Positions 22,956-31,124 of a stretch of 64,000 nt of DNA are shown piece after piece. This DNA is from JAEUJM01 sp041918615 (GTDB lineage Bacteria > Actinomycetota > Acidimicrobiia > Acidimicrobiales > DATDAH01): positions 310,001-374,000 of the forward strand of contig JAYRVH010000043.1 in NCBI GenBank assembly GCA_041918615.1, written 5' to 3'. Within the stretch, counting starts at the first letter, position 1, and each line of letters starts with the position of its first letter. Made by a program: the position numbers and the translations under genes. Under the pieces are notes generated by a model. That model saw only the letters and a program-made list of their open reading frames with translations. It did no database searches and was not told the origin of the DNA.

Positions 22956-24509
22956 GTGGCGAACCTGGGGTTCTGGAGAATCGGCGCCGAGCAGCCCGAC
23001 CGCCCGGCCGTGGTGACACCCGACGGCGAGGAGTACACGTTCGGCGAGTTGCTGGCCGAGACCAACAAGGTCACCCACGGGCTCCGTGCGCTCGGCCTCG
23101 GGCGGGGCGACACCATTGCGACGGTGCTGCCCAACGGCCTCGAGATGATCGAGCTCTACATGGCGTGCCTCCAGTCGGGCATGTACATCACACCCGTCAA
23201 CCACCACCTGGTGGCCGCCGAGATCGCCTACATCGTCAAGGACAGCGAGGCCAAGGTGCTCATCGGGCACGAACGCTTCGCCGACGAGGTGGCCGCCGCC
23301 GCGGACGAGATCGACTTCCCGGCCGACCGACGCTTCGCCGTCGGCGACGTGGCCGGCTTCCGGCCCTTCGCCGAGCTCACCCGGGACCAGCCCGACACCC
23401 TGCCCGAGGATCGCTCGTCGGGCGCGGCCATGCACTACACCTCGGGCACCACCGGCCAGCCCAAGGGCGTGAAGCGCCCCGTGGTCGACATCGACCCTGA
23501 CGTGTTCGGCGAGCTGTTCGCCGGCTTCCCCCAGATGTTCGGCATCACCCCGATGGGCGAGGGCGTGCACATCACCGGCTCGCCGCTCTACCACACCGCC
23601 GTGCTGCACTTCATGGGCAACTCACTGCACCTCGGCCACAAGGTCGTGCTCATGGACAAGTGGACGCCAGAGGGGATGCTCGTGCTGATCGACCAGCACA
23701 AGGTCACCCACAGCCACATGGTGCCGACCCAGTTCAACCGGCTGCTGGCCCTACCGCAGGACGTGAAGGACCGCTACGACGTCTCGTCGCTGTCCAACAT
23801 GGTCCACGCCGCCGCCCCCTGCCCGCCGGACGTCAAGCGGGCGATGCTCGAGTGGTGGGGCCCGTCGATCTACGAGTACTACGCGGCCACCGAGGGCGGC
23901 GGCACCATCGTCACCCCCACCGAGTGGCTCGAGAAGCCCGGCACCGTGGGCAAGGCCTGGAACAACTCCGAGGTCGTGATCATGGACGACGACGGCAACG
24001 AGCTGCCCGCCGGCGAGGTGGGCACGGTCTACATGCGCATGGGGACGGGCCAGGACTTCGAGTACAAGGACGACCCCGGCAAGACCGCCGAGAACCGCAT
24101 GAAGGGCTTCTTCACCGTCGGCGACATCGGCGTGATGGACGAGGACGGGTTCCTGTTCCTACGCGACCGCAAGAGCCACATGATCATCTCGGGCGGCGTG
24201 AACATCTACCCGGCCGAGATCGAGTCGGTCCTGCACAGCCACCCCAAGGTGGCCGACGTCGCGGTGTTCGGCATCCCCCACCCGGACTGGGGCGAGGAGG
24301 TCAAGGCGGTCATCGAGCCCGAGGACGGCATCGAGCCCGGCGATGCACTGGCCGACGAGCTGCTGGCCTACTGCGGCGAGAAGTTGGCCAGGTTCAAGAT
24401 CCCGAAGAGCATCGACTTCACCGACGAGATGCCCCGCGACCCCAACGGCAAGCTCTACAAGCGCAAGCTGCGCGACCCGTACTGGGAGGGCCACGAGGCC
24501 AAGATCTGA
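22956..24509 (+). CDS. Acyl-CoA synthetase (FadD family)
   Basis: 517 residues, GTG start with GAGAAGGGGA upstream. AMP-binding motifs: phosphate loop YTSGTTGQPKGVKRP (about 152-166), the A5 motif YYAATEGGG, GDIGVMDEDGFLFLRDRK with the conserved Asp, and the C-terminal Lys in NGKLYKRKL. Together they form an acyl-adenylate and then a CoA thioester. Divergent placement across a KstR-type site suggests the substrate is a steroid- or terpene-derived acid; the specific FadD type cannot be told. Confidence 0.92.
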   Translation: MANLGFWRIGAEQPDRPAVVTPDGEEYTFGELLAETNKVTHGLRALGLGRGDTIATVLPNGLEMIELYMACLQSGMYITPVNHHLVAAEIAYIVKDSEAKVLIGHERFADEVAAAADEIDFPADRRFAVGDVAGFRPFAELTRDQPDTLPEDRSSGAAMHYTSGTTGQPKGVKRPVVDIDPDVFGELFAGFPQMFGITPMGEGVHITGSPLYHTAVLHFMGNSLHLGHKVVLMDKWTPEGMLVLIDQHKVTHSHMVPTQFNRLLALPQDVKDRYDVSSLSNMVHAAAPCPPDVKRAMLEWWGPSIYEYYAATEGGGTIVTPTEWLEKPGTVGKAWNNSEVVIMDDDGNELPAGEVGTVYMRMGTGQDFEYKDDPGKTAENRMKGFFTVGDIGVMDEDGFLFLRDRKSHMIISGGVNIYPAEIESVLHSHPKVADVAVFGIPHPDWGEEVKAVIEPEDGIEPGDALADELLAYCGEKLARFKIPKSIDFTDEMPRDPNGKLYKRKLRDPYWEGHEAKI

Positions 24510-24539
24510 GCCGCAGCCCGTTCTGGAGGCGGGTCCAGC

Positions 24540-24588
24540 GAACTCGGCGCATCGAGCGCGTTCACGATGTCGTGGATGCGCCGAGTTC
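24540..24588. terminator. Strong hairpin after the acyl-CoA synthetase gene
   Basis: A perfect 14-bp inverted repeat, GAACTCGGCGCATC/GATGCGCCGAGTTC, with a 21-nt loop, starting 31 nt after the stop. It also lies at the downstream end of the minus-strand antitoxin remnant, so it may act in both directions. Confidence 0.6.
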
Positions 24589-24624
24589 AACCGGCCGCAG
24601 GGTCGGGGGGCCCGTGGCATCTGG

Positions 24625-24914
24625 TCACTCGGCGTCTCGGTCGGCCCGTATCTGAGCGACGAGCTGGTCGGCCCACTCCACCGTCAGTCCTGGTGTGCTG
24701 GACAAGGGACGGCGAGCACCTTCCTCCATTCGTTCCCTGAGACGATCGGCGGCGGCGAATACTTCCTCCCTGCGGCGCTCGCGGAGCCGATCCGGTCGGG
24801 TGACGACCGCCACCGGCTGCCCGTGGCGCGTGATGGTGACGTCCTCGCCCCCGATGACCCGGTCAGCAGGTCGGTGAACGCAGCTCGCGCCTCGGCCACC
24901 GTGATCGTTGCCAC
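24625..24914 (-). pseudogene. Phd/YefM-type antitoxin broken by a frameshift
   Basis: The GTG at 24914 opens MATITVAEARAAFTDLL, the canonical Phd N-terminus; after the codon for Thr the frame is lost. The next reading frame continues with the expected VIGGEDVTITRHGQPVAVVT and runs to a stop at 24625. A single-base change near 24854-24860, within a run of C and G, explains it. Phd antitoxins bind their own promoter and neutralise a toxin; no partner toxin gene follows. It is either a real decay product or one sequencing error. Confidence 0.72.
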
Positions 24915-24992
24915 GAAACGATGGTAGATCGACGAGTGATGCGGCCGGCGAGCAGTTCGGCCAGAGCGTTCAGCGGAACGCAGCCGCCTGGC

Positions 24993-25364
24993 TCAGGGAA
25001 TCGGCCAACTGGCGATGCCGGCGGCGGCGGCGAGCGCCGGCATGTCGTCGAGGTCGTGGTGGAGGAGCACGGTCGAGCGGGCTGCCGTCGCCGCGCTCAC
25101 GATGAGCGCATCGACGGTCGCATCGAGGCCCGTCGCACCCAGCAGTCGACCGGCTTCACGGCACGAGGCCTCGTCCATGCCGGGGCAGGCCCCGATCGAT
25201 TTCACGACCTGATTGACCCTGGCGTCGCCCGGGTTGCCTCTCGTGACCTCGGCGAGCACGGGCGCAGGGATGCTGAGTTCGTGCCCGGCCTCACGAGCAG
25301 CCGCTACGCGAGCGCGCGCTCGAGCATCCCTATTGGCCAGGAGGATCACCACGCCCGCATCCAG
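24993..25364 (-). CDS. PIN-domain toxin, VapC-like, with an unusual start
   Basis: About 123 residues if the CTG at 25364 is used, 119 from the first conventional start (GTG 25352). The first essential acidic residue of the PIN fold (LDAGVVILLANRD) is encoded at 25359-25361, upstream of that GTG, so either a CTG start is used or the toxin lacks a catalytic Asp. Later PIN acidic residues are present in PAPVLAEV and DATVDALIV. VapC toxins cleave RNA. The preceding RHH antitoxin gene stops 2 nt before this CTG, the normal VapB-VapC layout. Confidence 0.7.
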   Translation of the reverse strand: MDAGVVILLANRDARARARVAAAREAGHELSIPAPVLAEVTRGNPGDARVNQVVKSIGACPGMDEASCREAGRLLGATGLDATVDALIVSAATAARSTVLLHHDLDDMPALAAAAGIASWPIP

Positions 25365-25366
25365 GG

Positions 25367-25621
25367 CTACGCGCTGCGTCGTCCGCTCCCTTGCTTGCCG
25401 GTGAGTTGCTTCAGCTCCTGGCGTGCCTGTTCCAGCATCTCCTCCGGCACGGCGCCGAGCTCCTGCTCCATGTCAGCGAGCAGCGCATCGACGCGGAGGC
25501 CCTGCAGATAGACGCGGAGGGCCTCGTTGACGGTGGCGGACAAGCCCCCAGTCGCGCCATGGACGCGGGCCTGTTGAAGCAGTTCGGCGTCGAGGGTGAT
25601 CGATACCTTCGCGGTGGCCAC
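25367..25621 (-). CDS. VapB-like antitoxin (ribbon-helix-helix)
   Basis: 84 residues. The N-terminus AKVSITLDAELLQQARV is a ribbon-helix-helix DNA-binding strand and helix, and TVNEALRVYL continues it; the C-terminal half is acidic and helical, as in toxin-binding tails. It is encoded directly before the PIN toxin. It should bind the toxin and repress the operon. Confidence 0.8.
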   Translation of the reverse strand: MATAKVSITLDAELLQQARVHGATGGLSATVNEALRVYLQGLRVDALLADMEQELGAVPEEMLEQARQELKQLTGKQGSGRRSA

Positions 25622-25630
25622 GACATCATC

Positions 25631-26062
25631 CTACCTCAGGTAGGATTCGGGCCGCGGCCAGATACCGCTGACTGGCTCGGCGAGCGACCGCCAGCGGTGC
25701 TCGTCGAGGACGAGCAGGTCGTGGAGGTGGACGCCCATCTCGTCAAGGCTCTGGCACATACAGCCGAAGACGTGCTCATCGAGCCACGTCGGCTCGGTGC
25801 CTTCACCCGGTCTGCAGGCGAGTGCGACGGCAGCCTGCGGCCAGCAGTCGCACATGCCGAGACGGACAGCGTAGAAGTCAGCGTCGAGGTCCTCGATCGT
25901 TTCCGCCACCCGCGATTCGCAGTCGCATCGCCCATCCGCGAACAGGTGAAGGACGAACACCCCCGTTCGCCAGCCGACCCGATGCTCGCGAGCCCAGAGG
26001 ACGACGTCTTCGGGCCCCCGGAACGTGACGGGGGGTTCAACGGCTTGCGGTTGGGGACGCAT
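25631..26062 (-). CDS. Degenerate RadC/JAB-like protein (metal motif lost)
   Basis: 143 residues. The C-terminal part, MGVHLHDLLVLDEHRWRSL, resembles the end of RadC/MPN domains (leading to a DHLIVGD-type strand), and the region before it aligns with the usual H-x-H-P-S-G-D segment, but reads ACRPGEGTEPTW with no His pair. If the family call is right it cannot bind the usual zinc. RadC-like proteins are often found on mobile islands. The call is a remote similarity made by eye. Confidence 0.45.
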   Translation of the reverse strand: MRPQPQAVEPPVTFRGPEDVVLWAREHRVGWRTGVFVLHLFADGRCDCESRVAETIEDLDADFYAVRLGMCDCWPQAAVALACRPGEGTEPTWLDEHVFGCMCQSLDEMGVHLHDLLVLDEHRWRSLAEPVSGIWPRPESYLR

Positions 26063-26117
26063 GGCGCGTTCCTCCTTGGGTTCGGGACCGAAGGGGGAAG
26101 CGGCCTACGCCACCAAC

Positions 26118-26519
26118 CTATGCAGGGGTACTGACAACCTCGGCGAGCACCGCGTCGATCAGCGGCCGGACCTCGGAGCGGTGGCGGATGACGTGATGGC
26201 TCCACCCGCCCCAGCGGCCCTCGCCGTTCACGGCTGCAACCCAGCGGTGTGCCGCTGTCTCCTTTTGGTGGTCCTTGGCCGTCTCGCGGCCCCTGCCCTC
26301 GATCAGGAGGCGCTGATCACCGGGGAGGCGCACCAGGAAGTCGGGGATGTAGCGCGACGTGCGTCCGTTGAACCGGTAGGGGATCTCGCAGAAGAGGTGG
26401 TCGTTCTTCACGTAGGCGGCGACCCGGTCGTCCGCCTCCACCTCACGCGCGATGTCGCGTTCGAGCCCGGAATCGCAGACCACGTTGTTCACGTGGCTCT
26501 TCAGTCCCGAGGCGGATCA
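26118..26519 (-). pseudogene. C-terminal remnant of a type III restriction / DEAD-helicase-like protein
   Basis: The segment matches the last ~125 residues of restriction-type helicase proteins: KSHVNNVVCDSGLE, then YKNDHLFCEIPYRFNGR-type text and RYIPDFLVRL with the nuclease-like LLIEGRGRE. Homology continues nine codons upstream of the first start (26492) to an in-frame TGA at 26517-26519, so the large N-terminal helicase part is gone. It is a truncated relic, not an independent gene. Confidence 0.7.
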
Positions 26520-26559
26520 GCGCCTGGTCGCCGAGCCATGGGCACCTGTGTTCGTAAGT

Positions 26560-27036
26560 GGCACCGCGATTTCGCGAGGATCGCCGAAAGGTTGTCGGTC
26601 ATCTGCTCGAGCAGGCTGTACAGCGCCGCGATCTCGGGCCAGTTCGTCTCCTCGTAGAGGGGCGCCTGGTCGTGGACGGCGGCGATGGCCGCCTGCACCT
26701 GGTAATCCCCCACCGCTCCCTGGCGCATCGCGTCGGTGATGAGAGCCACCCCCCACCCCCTTACCCCCCCCGGCGATGAACGCCCGATCCCACAGCGAGC
26801 GGTCCTGCTCCGCGAGCGGGACCAGCGCGCCATCAGCCGTCGATCGGGCCGGCCGGCTTGTTCCTCCGTCGACGGCAGGACGAACGGCTTGTCGGACGCC
26901 TTCACCTTGGCCTTGGCCTTGGCCCGGCTGATTCGCTGGGCCATCGTTGCCTCGGAGACCAGGAACGCCGCCGCGATCTCCCTCGTCCTGAGGCAACCGA
27001 CCGCCCGCAAGGGAAGCGGGATGGCCGAGGCCATGG
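26560..27036 (-). pseudogene. Remnant of an ECF-type sigma factor with C-terminal DUF6596-like domain
   Basis: Pieces of one family occur in order but in different frames: the sigma-4 region REIAAAFLVSEATMAQRISR and DKPFVLPS near 26870-26990, then LVPLAEQDRSLWDRAFIAGG in a second frame near 26770-26830, then YQVQAAIAAVHDQAPLYEE and WPEIAALYSLLEQM in the first frame near 26590-26710. The N-terminal sigma-2 region is absent, and at least two frameshifts occur. It is a decayed sigma gene. Confidence 0.75.
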
Positions 27037-27040
27037 AATC

Positions 27041-27175
27041 TCAAACCTCGGGATCGGGGGCGTTCAGCACCTGTTGGAACTAGATGTGGCTGCTGATGTC
27101 CTCGGGCCTCCACTCGTTCATGGACGGGCACCCTGAGGCCACCGCCGCGTAGTTCTGCAGCAGCATGAATCTCAT
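27041..27175 (-). pseudogene. Truncated YCII-family gene upstream of the sigma remnant
   Basis: From the ATG at 27175, with a good CAGGAGAAGG upstream, the product begins MRFMLLQNYAAVASGCP and includes MNEWRPEDISSHI, the start of YCII-related proteins that normally precede this kind of sigma factor. An in-frame TAG at 27080-27082 interrupts it, followed by FQQVLNA and then loss of similarity, where it abuts the sigma remnant. One deletion seems to have removed the YCII end and the sigma start. Confidence 0.7.
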
Positions 27176-27293
27176 GACCTTCTCCTGATCCAGGCGGCGC
27201 CCCGATGGCGTCGCTCACCCACCTGTCGCGGCCGAGGCCACGTTCTCGACATCCGGCGCGCGGAAGCCGCCGCCGCCGCGGGGTCCTTGGCGC

Positions 27294-27890
27294 TCACCCT
27301 TCGTGGGGCCCGATGAGCAGGCGGGCGGCCAGTTCGAGCTCGTCGCCCACCGTGCCGATGCCCGTCCAGCCGTTGACCCAGCCGACGAGTGCGGCGTACC
27401 AGATCCAGCCGAGCATCCGGACGATGCCCGCGCGGGTCTCACCGTCGAAGTCGTCGGAGAAGGCCTGGTCCTGCACCCGGGCCATGGCGTTGCCCACCTG
27501 GTGCTGGCACTCGATCACCTTCGGGTCCGACGCTGACAGCGCCGTGATGACGGCCGCGCTCAGCTTGGACTGACGCTCCATGGTGCGGGTGGCCCGACGG
27601 AGGATGTCGACCATCCGGTCGGCCGTGGTGGCGCCCGCCGGTGGACGGCGCCCGATCTGGCTCTCGAGGTCGAGGACCCACTCCACCAGCGCCTCCGCAA
27701 GGACGTGGTCTTTCGATGAGTAGTAGCGGTAGATCGTGCCGAGGGCGACGTCGCTCCGTGCCGACATGTCACGCATCTGCACGGCGTCGTAGCCGCCCTC
27801 CGCCCCCAACTCGACCGCGGCCTCGATCACGCGGCGCCGCCGCTCGGCCTGGCTCTTGCTCAACGCAGAAGCGGACTCGCCGGACGTCAC
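27294..27890 (-). CDS. kstR: TetR-family regulator, KstR-like
   Basis: 198 residues from the GTG at 27890, with a leaderless TATCCT 7 nt upstream. The HTH region RRVIEAAVELGAEGGYDAVQ followed by MRDMSARSDVALGTIYRYYSS matches mycobacterial KstR almost position by position, and the C-terminus ends in AARLLIGPHEG like KstR (VRLLIGDQE). KstR represses cholesterol and steroid catabolism genes and is released by a steroid CoA thioester. A perfect KstR-type operator lies at 22875-22888. The identification is by recall of the family sequence, so orthology should be checked. Confidence 0.78.
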   Translation of the reverse strand: MTSGESASALSKSQAERRRRVIEAAVELGAEGGYDAVQMRDMSARSDVALGTIYRYYSSKDHVLAEALVEWVLDLESQIGRRPPAGATTADRMVDILRRATRTMERQSKLSAAVITALSASDPKVIECQHQVGNAMARVQDQAFSDDFDGETRAGIVRMLGWIWYAALVGWVNGWTGIGTVGDELELAARLLIGPHEG

Positions 27891-27897
27891 CGGGCCG

Positions 27898-27903
27898 AGG
27901 ATA
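27898..27903 (-). promoter_or_regulatory. Leaderless -10 element (TATCCT) for the KstR-like gene
   Basis: TATCCT is 7 nt before the GTG at 27890. No KstR-type box is seen at this promoter, so autoregulation is not evident. Confidence 0.45.
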
Positions 27904-27972
27904 GGGGTCGGCGACCCGTTCGCCCGTGACCTGCCGGCCCACGAATCAGGTCGCGCCGACCGGCGAGGCGCG

Positions 27973-28233
27973 CTACTTCGCCGGCCTCCAGCGGGACGGG
28001 TGCTGGGAGCTGGCCTCGTCGCGGCGACGGTCACGATGGGCACCGAGGTCCACCACGACGTCCTTGTACTCGTCGGGCACGATCACGACCACGCTGGACG
28101 AGGGGCGGAACTCGTTCGGCTCGCTACGGGTGACCCGTTTCAGCGCGGCACGCTCGATCTCGTAGGGGCTGACCCAGCGGGGGCCGTGGTACAGCCGACG
28201 GCCCGGAACTCTCGACGAACGAACTGCCTGCAT
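27973..28233 (-). CDS. Small hypothetical protein, 86 residues
   Basis: Not recognised. The ATG at 28233 has a strong AGGAGG 9 nt upstream, and third codon positions are nearly all G or C, so a real gene is likely. The product is basic at the start (SSRVPGRRLYHG) and has a short hydrophobic SSVVVIVPDEY strand. It is encoded between the KstR-like gene and the esterase on the same strand. Confidence 0.58.
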   Translation of the reverse strand: MQAVRSSRVPGRRLYHGPRWVSPYEIERAALKRVTRSEPNEFRPSSSVVVIVPDEYKDVVVDLGAHRDRRRDEASSQHPSRWRPAK

Positions 28234-28250
28234 CCCCACGACCTCCTGCC

Positions 28251-28276
28251 TCTACCGATGTCCATCCATCGGTAGA
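28251..28276. terminator. Hairpin between esterase and small gene
   Basis: A perfect 10-bp inverted repeat, TCTACCGATG/CATCGGTAGA, with a 6-nt loop. It lies downstream of the minus-strand esterase and just upstream of the Shine-Dalgarno of the 86-residue gene, so it is a terminator, an operator or both. Confidence 0.5.
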
Positions 28277-28410
28277 CGCAGGTCGATCCTGAGCAATCGT
28301 CACGAGGTCGAAACACCAGCGGTCAGGTCCTCGTCGGACCGGGCATCGACATCGGCGAGGCACGCTGACCCGTCGCCCATCGCGCTGCTCATCGCGGTGC
28401 CCGTGCGCAG

Positions 28411-29706
28411 TTACGTGGACGCGGCCTCCGGCGTGGTCCGGGCGACCAGGTCGGCGTCGGACACCAGGGCGTCGTCGGTGATGGCGCCCCCGTCATCGCC
28501 GTCGATCCCGCGGAGCCAGTCGCGGTGCACGCCGTCCAGGAACCGCTCGACGCCTTCGATGACCGGGGCGGTGCGGGGCGACACGAAGATGTCGAAGGCG
28601 TGCTGCGCGCCCCGCAGCTCGGCGTACACGACGGGTTGCTCCGAGGCCTCGCGCAGGCGCTCGACGAAGAGCCGGGCGTCGGCCAACGGCGCAAGAGTGT
28701 CCCTGTCGCCGTGGAGCACGAAGAACGGCGGGGCGTCCGCACAGACCTGGTCGATGGGCGACGCCCGCGCGAACCGCTCGGGCTCGTCGGCGAGATAGGC
28801 CTTCATCACATAGGGCTCGATGAACAGGTGGAGGAAGCCCTTGGTCTGGGTGTGGAGACGGTCGGTGAAGTCGTAGACGCCGTAGAAGGGCACGGCCGCC
28901 TGGACACTCGTGTCGGCCTGCTCGAATCCGGGCTGGTACTCGGGGTCGTTGGCGGTGAGCCCCATGAGGGCGGTGAGGTGACCGCCGGCTGATCCGCCGG
29001 TGACGGCGATGAAGTCGGGGTCGATGCCGTACTCGTCGGCATGCGCACGGATCCAGGCCAGGGCGTGCTTGAGGTCGATCAGGTGCTCGGGGAACGTGGC
29101 CGAGGGACTGAGCCGGTAGTTGACGTTGAAGCCGACCCAACCGTTGGCGGCGAGGTGCCCGAGCAGTGGGATCCCCTGCTCGCGCTTGTCGCCGAGCACC
29201 CAACCCCCGCCATGGATCTGCATGATGGCGGGACGCATCTTGCCCTCGGTACGGGGAAGGTAGACGTCGAGCTTGAGTGTCCGGCCCCCGACGCGGTTGT
29301 AGACGACGTCCTTGATCCGCCGGGCCTCCGGACGGCGGAACAGGAACGGCACCAGGACGTGGCGCTTCGGAACCCGGGGCGTGCCCTCGTCGTGGATGAG
29401 GACATCCATCGCCTCGCGCATCGTGACCGCGGACCTGCGGCCACGTCCGACGAGGATCCACAGGCCGATCCAGGACACGAGCGTCAGCCCGAGGGCGACC
29501 CATCCCGGCCACGATTCGAGCGCGCCCTCGTAGATGAAGAACACCGACGCCACGAACTGCCAGACGAGGTGGTGGCCGGCGAGCTCGATGGTCATCCACG
29601 AGGCGAAGAAGCTCGGCACCAGGAGCACCCGGTTGCTCGTCGGGAGGAACGCATTGAGGGTGAACAGGAACCCGATCACGCTCACGAAGAGAAAGAGCCA
29701 CGACAC
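28411..29706 (-). CDS. Membrane-anchored alpha/beta-hydrolase (HSL/BD-FAE-type esterase)
   Basis: 431 residues from the GTG at 29706. Residues 1-90 form three or four membrane helices; the catalytic domain has the oxyanion motif H165-G-G-G-W, nucleophile Ser239 in GGSAGGH, acid in HGDRDTLAP and base His in GAQHAF. It is probably a lipid or carboxyl esterase acting at the membrane. Its start lies 17 nt from the divergent WS/DGAT start, so both share a tiny promoter region and may be coordinated in neutral-lipid metabolism. Confidence 0.87.
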   Translation of the reverse strand: MSWLFLFVSVIGFLFTLNAFLPTSNRVLLVPSFFASWMTIELAGHHLVWQFVASVFFIYEGALESWPGWVALGLTLVSWIGLWILVGRGRRSAVTMREAMDVLIHDEGTPRVPKRHVLVPFLFRRPEARRIKDVVYNRVGGRTLKLDVYLPRTEGKMRPAIMQIHGGGWVLGDKREQGIPLLGHLAANGWVGFNVNYRLSPSATFPEHLIDLKHALAWIRAHADEYGIDPDFIAVTGGSAGGHLTALMGLTANDPEYQPGFEQADTSVQAAVPFYGVYDFTDRLHTQTKGFLHLFIEPYVMKAYLADEPERFARASPIDQVCADAPPFFVLHGDRDTLAPLADARLFVERLREASEQPVVYAELRGAQHAFDIFVSPRTAPVIEGVERFLDGVHRDWLRGIDGDDGGAITDDALVSDADLVARTTPEAAST

Positions 29707-29711
29707 GCCTC

Positions 29712-29717
29712 TATTGT
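29712..29717 (+). promoter_or_regulatory. Leaderless -10 element (TATTGT) in a 17-nt divergent region
   Basis: TATTGT is followed by 6 nt and the GTG of the WS/DGAT gene. Only 17 nt separate two divergent start codons, so -35 contacts must lie within the esterase gene. Confidence 0.45.
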
Positions 29718-29723
29718 GCCAGG

Positions 29724-31124
29724 GTGCAACGACTGTCCGGGCTCGACGCCACCTTCCTGTACCTCGAGACACCCACCCTCCACATGCACGTGGCGATGAC
29801 CGCGGTCTTCGACCCCTCCTCGATGCCCGGCGGCTATTCGTTCGAGCAGGTGAAGGACTTCATCGGCAGCCGGGTGCATCTGATCGCGCCGTTCCATCGC
29901 CGGCTCGTCGAGGTGCCGTTCCGCCTCCACCACCCCCTGTGGGTCGAAGACCCCGAGTTCGACCTCGACTACCACGTCCGTCGCATCGGTGCCCCACCCC
30001 CGGGGGGCCCGGTCGAGCTCGGTCGCGTCGCCGGGCAGATCGCCAGCACCCCCCTCGACCGCTCGAGGCCGCTGTGGGAGGCCTGGGTCATCGAGGGCCT
30101 CGCCGACGGCAACGTCGCTCTCGTGGCGAAGGTCCACCACTGCGGCGTCGACGGAAGTGCCGGCGCCGAGTTCATGGTCCACCTGTTCGACCTCGACCCC
30201 GCCGGCGGCCGTCCCGAACCGCCCGAGCCGATCGAGCCCGAGCACGTCCCGTCGGACGGCGAGCTCATGTATCACGCCGCCGCCTCACGGATGCGGGCAC
30301 GGCTCGACATCATCCCCCTCGTCGGCAAGACCATCTCCTCGGCGTCGCAGCTGATCGCCTCGAGGCGCGACTCGGCGCGGCCATCGGGAGCGACCCCCCT
30401 CACCGCCCCGGCCACACCGTTCAACGCCAGCATCTCCGCTCGGCGCAACGTGGCGTTCAGCCGGATCCCCCTCGCCGACATCAAAGCCGTGAAGAACGCC
30501 GCCGACGCCACGGTGAACGACGTCGTCCTGGCCATCTGCTCCGGCGCGCTCCGGCGGTACCTGGAAGGGATCGGCGCGCTGCCCGACAGCTCCTTGTTGG
30601 CGGTCTGCCCGGTGGCGGTGGCTCCCGGTGAGACCGCGGGCGAGAGCGCCAACTCGGTGTCGGCCATGTTCACCGCGCTCGCCACCGACATCTCGGACCC
30701 CGCGCTCCGACTGGCCGTGATCTCCGAGAACACCAGAGGCGCCAAGGAGGACCACCACGCCATCGGTGCCGACATGCTGCAGGGGTGGACCGAGTTGGCG
30801 GCGCCCAACACCTTCGCGCTGGCCGCCCGCCTCTACTCGAGCATGAACCTGGCGAGCCGCCACCGCCCGATCCACAACGTGATCATCTCCAACGTGCCCG
30901 GCCCGCCGTTCCCGCTCTACTTCGCGGGCGCCGAGCTCAAGGCTGCCTACCCGATGGGCCCCGTGATGGAGGGAGCCGGCCTCAACATCACGGTCATGAG
31001 CTACCGCGACTCGGTCGACTTCGGCTTCATGGTGTGCGACGACCTGATGCCCGACGTCTGGGACCTGGCCGACGCCGTCGGGCCCGCGTTCGAGGCACTC
31101 CAGACCGCCGTTCTGAATCGCTGA
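29724..31124 (+). CDS. Wax ester synthase / diacylglycerol acyltransferase (WS/DGAT)
   Basis: 466 residues. Catalytic motif HHCGVDG (His138, His139, Asp143), the PLW segment before it and the second family motif NDVVLAICSGALRRYL are present, along with NVPGPPFPLYFAGA near the C-terminus. Enzymes of this family esterify acyl-CoA to diacylglycerol or fatty alcohol at the membrane, making storage lipid. It pairs divergently with an esterase, giving synthesis and hydrolysis side by side. Confidence 0.93.
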   Translation: MQRLSGLDATFLYLETPTLHMHVAMTAVFDPSSMPGGYSFEQVKDFIGSRVHLIAPFHRRLVEVPFRLHHPLWVEDPEFDLDYHVRRIGAPPPGGPVELGRVAGQIASTPLDRSRPLWEAWVIEGLADGNVALVAKVHHCGVDGSAGAEFMVHLFDLDPAGGRPEPPEPIEPEHVPSDGELMYHAAASRMRARLDIIPLVGKTISSASQLIASRRDSARPSGATPLTAPATPFNASISARRNVAFSRIPLADIKAVKNAADATVNDVVLAICSGALRRYLEGIGALPDSSLLAVCPVAVAPGETAGESANSVSAMFTALATDISDPALRLAVISENTRGAKEDHHAIGADMLQGWTELAAPNTFALAARLYSSMNLASRHRPIHNVIISNVPGPPFPLYFAGAELKAAYPMGPVMEGAGLNITVMSYRDSVDFGFMVCDDLMPDVWDLADAVGPAFEALQTAVLNR

